NCBI GenBank assembly: GCA_963514095.1
Contig: OY741268.1
Span: 25,805,657 to 25,869,656 of the forward strand
Direction: 5' to 3'
DNA: 64,000 bases
Source: Eutrigla gurnardus
Lineage: Eukaryota > Chordata > Actinopteri > Perciformes > Triglidae
In this document: piece after piece, positions 60,135 to 64,000 of the stretch
How the letters are laid out: each line of letters opens with the position of its first letter
Numbering within the stretch: position 1 is the first letter of the stretch
Program-made: the position numbers and the translations under genes
The notes under the pieces: model-generated
The model's input: only the letters and a program-made list of their open reading frames with translations
Told to the model about the DNA's origin: nothing
Database searches by the model: none

Positions 60135-63100
60135 ATGGCGTCCCTTCTGCAGCCAGACAGAGTTGTCTATCTAGTTCGCGGGGAGAAAAGGATCAGAGCC
60201 CCGTTATCTCAACTCTATTTCTGTCGCTACTGTAGTGAGCTGCGGTCGCTGGAATGCGTGTCTCACGAGGTACGTGGACGTTTTCCCTTGCTATCCTCCA
60301 AAGCTAGCTGTTAGCTTAATTTTTGTCAGCGGCTACTTTGTTGTTAGCCGGTTTGCTAGTAGCTTTGACAGGCGGGCGGGACTAGTCCAACCACGTCGCG
60401 CACTGTATGGCTAAGACGCTTGTCAATCACCGTTTTTTCCAACAGCCTCCTCCTCTCATTGGCTGCGAGCGACGGTTTAACTTCCGTTGTAGTTGGCGTT
60501 ATATGACAAGCACAGCATAAATGGGCTAGCTAGCATAGCCTGTTTTCCTTTAGCTGGACGTTCAAAGTATTCGCTTTGCTCGTACGTAAAGTGTATGTGC
60601 GACACGTAAAAGCTATTTATTACAACATTAAAGTTCACTCGCCAGCTTGACGTCCTCACTGTCAAAAATCCACCCTGTTTAACCTGACTCACAGTAACGG
60701 ACACCACACCCAGAGCGCGTTAGCTTCATCACCCATTGCAACTTCAGATTAGTCGTCACTGATTTGTTTCTCTGTAAACACAGCTGTTTGCTTAACGTTA
60801 CTTTCTTGGGTCGAAAAATAAACCAACCAATCTTGCCTAGTGAAAGAAATATTCAGTTCCTCCCTCTCCGTCATTCTACCACAGTGGCCAAATTGATGCT
60901 AACGAGGGTTCATGACAATCACGTTTATTTTTTTTTTTTATGTAGCAGTTATCGAAACGCTTTGATAATCCATCAATAAAGAAACCAGTCTGACATAAAC
61001 TTGCAGATGCACAGTTTGACTCCTCCTACTCTTGAACCTGTGTTGACCAGGTGGACTCCCACTATTGTCCAAGCTGTCTGGAGAACATGCCGTCTGCAGA
61101 GGCTAAGCTTAAAAAGAACAGGTGAGACTGATGTGCACATACATGCATCCAGACATAGCAATCTGGTCTCTTTAATGAATACAATCTATGCCATTAATGC
61201 CCTTTTTGATTCATTCCTGGTAGGTGTGCAAATTGTTTTGACTGCCCGTGTTGCATGCACACACTGTCCACTCGAGCCACCAACATCCCAGCCCCTCTGC
61301 CCGACGATCCCACCAAGACGGCCATGAAGAAGGCCTACTACCTGGCCTGCGGCTTCTGTCGCTGGACCTCCAGGGACGTGGGAATGGCTGACAAATCAGT
61401 TGGTGGGCGCTGATAATATGTAGACGCATTAATGTGGTCATATTTACAGTATTTCCAACACTTCAAATAGCATTAAGAAGCATCAAAAACAACATATAGC
61501 TGTTATGTGTTACATTTTTGCCTGAGTCTCCTGTTTTTTGTGAATTTTTGTTCACTGCAGCCAGCGGTGGATGGCAGGAGCCAGAGAACCCTCATACTCA
61601 GCGGGTAAGTTTTGTCCCCTGGAGTCATTTGGAGTCAGTCTCACAAGTTACTCACATGCTTCCTGATCATGAATAACTTACTTTTTTAAATAGATGTGCT
61701 TGTGAATAAGCGATACACACACATAGCCGTCCGGAGGCAAAACCAAACTACGTGGTTGCTTAGTCGCCGAGGCAAGAAAAGCACCACAAATCATCAATTA
61801 TTGAAATTGTTGTCTATAAAATCAAATAATCTATTTTGTGGTATTTCCATTTTTTTTTAACCTTTTGATTATTGTCGACCAATTCTTTAAACTTTTCATG
61901 AACGAGTTAACTATAATCAGGACTTTTACCAAATGTCAATTTGTCAACCACTTGCATGAAAGTGCCTGTAATGCCTTCCCGGATTACTGTGTTGTTATAA
62001 AATTACATCACATTCTTGGATAAAAGTGATCCTGGAGAGTAAAATTACCATGTGCTCTCTATTAATGTTGCCTTTTTAAATTTAAATGTACTTCCCAGAA
62101 CAAATTCTGCATCATTCTTGTTTATTAACTGGATGACATTTGTGTTCCCTACAGATCAACAAGCTGATCGAGTACTACCAGCAGCTGGCCCACAGAGAGA
62201 AGCAGGATCGAGATAGGAAGAAGCTGGCCCGGAGACGACAGTGCATGCCTCTGGCTTTCTCGGTACTTTACTTCCTCTGAGCCCAGTTTAACCTTTAAAA
62301 AAAGATCCATAAATTCTTCTTTGATGTTTTGAAATGCCATTCTGCTGTTCTCTCACTAATCTGTGCAGGTAGTGTTGGAGCAGAATTTAGATTCACGATT
62401 ATAGCCATTTAAGATATTTATTCGATGCAGATGTTCTGCTTAAATGTCAATAACTTACTCCAAAGTATGTGCCAATGAGGGTATTATGTGATTACAACAC
62501 CTTTTAACCAAAGCAGTAGGGATTAATAACATATATCATGACAGCTTTTGTAGTGTTTGGTTGGAGCACACACACCATGTCTATACTTGAGTGGATGAGC
62601 ATTAAAACGCTGTTTACTTGTGTGAACAACACCACGGTTTTTGGGTTGCTTTCAAAATGTTTTCCATACATATTGACATTTCAGAACAACAGGAAAAACT
62701 CTGCTTAGTCTGTCTGATAGAAAACAGAAAATGTACATTTTAAAATGTAGTTTCTCTGGTGTAGACATGGTTGTTGTGATTCTTGAGCTTGCCTGCACAT
62801 GGTTTTACACCTCCTGCAATCTGCTGTTACAATATTAACATCCAATAATGCAAACCAGCCTCTCCTATTGTGTACCGTAACCACTTTAAACACCTAAGCT
62901 GCAGCGTCCTGCGGTTGTTCTCCATCACTGATGCATTTCTGTTGCTGTTGCATGCCACCAAATGCCACTAATGTTTGCTGAACTGCTTTTCACCTGGTTC
63001 TTTTTTCTCTCTCTCTCTCTCTTTTTCTTTGCTTATGCACTCTGATATTTTGGTTTTTGCCCCCCCTCCCCCCCAGCAACACACTATTCATGTGGTGGTG

Positions 63101-63729
63101 AGTTGCATTTTTCACAACTTGGATAGTCTCCTCTTCACAGTAGCACCGTCTTGTCTTCATCTCCTTTCCCGTCTCATCTGTTACTGAGTGACCTCACAGA
63201 TCACATGAATGTCTCCTTGGCTAAATGAGATTGAGATCCATACAATGGGAGCCTTTTATGTCTGCTAGAGGGAGAGAAGAAATAGAAGACTTTGTTGAAG
63301 TCCGTGTAACCAGATCTAAATATTTTTCATACTAATTTAGTCCTGAACCCTCAGTCTATCAGAGTTGATTCTCTCCCACTGCTGTGGTCACAAAGGCTCC
63401 TGCTATTTTCTGTAACCACAATACAAAAGGAAGTGTTTTTGGCTTATTTATTGTTTTTTTATGACAACAAATACCATTCCTTTCCATTTTTGATTTTTAA
63501 AGTCATTTATTCCCTTTTTGGATCTAGTCTTTGTGTTTAAAGTAGTAGTTTGAGTTGTAGTTTCATCATTTGTCTTTGTAGTTTTTGAGTTCTCCTTTTC
63601 ATTTGGTAGACTGTCTGATCCTGTTTTTTTTTCTCCTCCACTTAAATTCATTCAGGAAAAATATGGCCTTGGAACCAGACTGCAGAGGCAGAGGCCTGGA
63701 GCTCCCATATCAAGCCTGTCTGGCCTTAC
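60135..63729 (+). CDS. dctn4: Dynactin subunit 4 (p62), N-terminal part, open at right edge
   Basis: Seven coding exons in the window: 60135-60269, 61051-61121, 61224-61402, 61561-61604, 62155-62262, microexon 63077-63097, 63656-63729. The last ends in phase 2 at donor AC|GTGAGT, and the gene continues beyond 64000. Function (family): a pointed-end component of the dynactin complex, which helps cytoplasmic dynein bind cargo and cortex. Seen: the start MASLLQPDRVVYLV matches human MASLLQ. Cysteine pairs follow (C30/C33, C51/C54, C70/C73, C76/C78/C79 region), forming the family's RING-like zinc module. Later blocks YYLACGFCRWTSRDVGMADK and EYYQQLAHREK, then a KKLARRR basic run, match human closely. 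In the C70 region this fish has CPCC where human has CPGC. The microexon adds seven residues. Confidence 0.96.
63077..63097 (+). CDS. dctn4: dctn4 21-nt microexon (QHTIHVV)
   Basis: It is preceded by a strong polypyrimidine tract ending CCCCCCAG and followed by GTGAGT. Encodes seven residues in phase 0, so it can be included or skipped without a frame change. A human DCTN4 isoform carries the same seven-residue insert, recalled from memory. Confidence 0.85.
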
Positions 63730-64000
63730 GTGAGTTGTCTTTTGTCATATACTCAACACATGGAACATCCCCCCCCAATAAAACTACATGCATATGACTT
63801 AGATGAATTGATTTCTTACCACCCAGCAGCCATTGTTGCATTAATTTCAGTGTGCCATGAAAATCAATTTGTTTGAGCCTTGAAACTTTGCTTGAGACAC
63901 ACAAGTAATCCATCACAGTTAACAGTTTGTCACCCTTATTTTTTGCTCAAAGTTACATCATCCCCTTTTGTTGTGAGCGATCACCACATTTTATATTTCA
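63730..64000 (+). other. dctn4 intron at window end
   Basis: Starts with GTGAGT and continues to the window edge with no further exon seen. Confidence 0.7.

Overview
This window is nuclear DNA from a ray-finned (teleost, probably percomorph) fish. The evidence is spliced vertebrate genes with GT-AG introns, moderate GC content, many long microsatellites, and several repeat families typical of bony fish. Bacterial gene finding does not apply here. Nearly all real coding sequence is short exons that I joined by reading frame, splice phase and similarity to remembered vertebrate proteins.

Layout, left to right. 294-1587 (-): the 5' coding exons of n4bp3, a Fezzin-family scaffold, running off the left edge. 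About 1.6-18.5 kb: a long, mostly non-coding stretch, probably the first intron and promoter of n4bp3. It holds a nested foldback transposon, a minisatellite and microsatellites. 18.5-21.1 kb (-): pdgfrl, a three-Ig secreted PDGF-receptor-like protein. 22.6-27.0 kb (-): slc7a2, a cationic amino-acid transporter with one GC-AG intron. 27-32 kb: intergenic, with a decayed chromodomain Ty3/Gypsy retrotransposon and its 3' LTR. 32-41.9 kb (+): anxa6, an eight-repeat annexin in 24 coding exons. 42-46 kb: intergenic. 46.1-55.5 kb (+): tnip1 (ABIN-1), with a perfect NF-kB-type site upstream. 56.3-58.9 kb (-): gpx3, plasma glutathione peroxidase, with an in-frame UGA selenocysteine codon and a recognisable SECIS element. 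60.1-64 kb (+): the first part of dctn4 (dynactin p62), including a 21-nt microexon, running off the right edge.

The genes do not form an operon. Their grouping is informative as synteny. From memory, anxa6-tnip1-gpx3-dctn4 and n4bp3 correspond to human 5q33-q35, while pdgfrl-slc7a2 is a human 8p22 pair, so the window mixes two human linkage groups. tnip1 and gpx3 converge on 3' ends about 0.8 kb apart. Six of the seven genes give uninterrupted reading frames through every splice junction that can be checked; gpx3 does too if UGA is read as Sec. I found no new enzyme or defence system. The items most worth checking are the SECIS, the microexon, the GC-AG intron, the nested foldback element, the NF-kB site and the alternative start in n4bp3.
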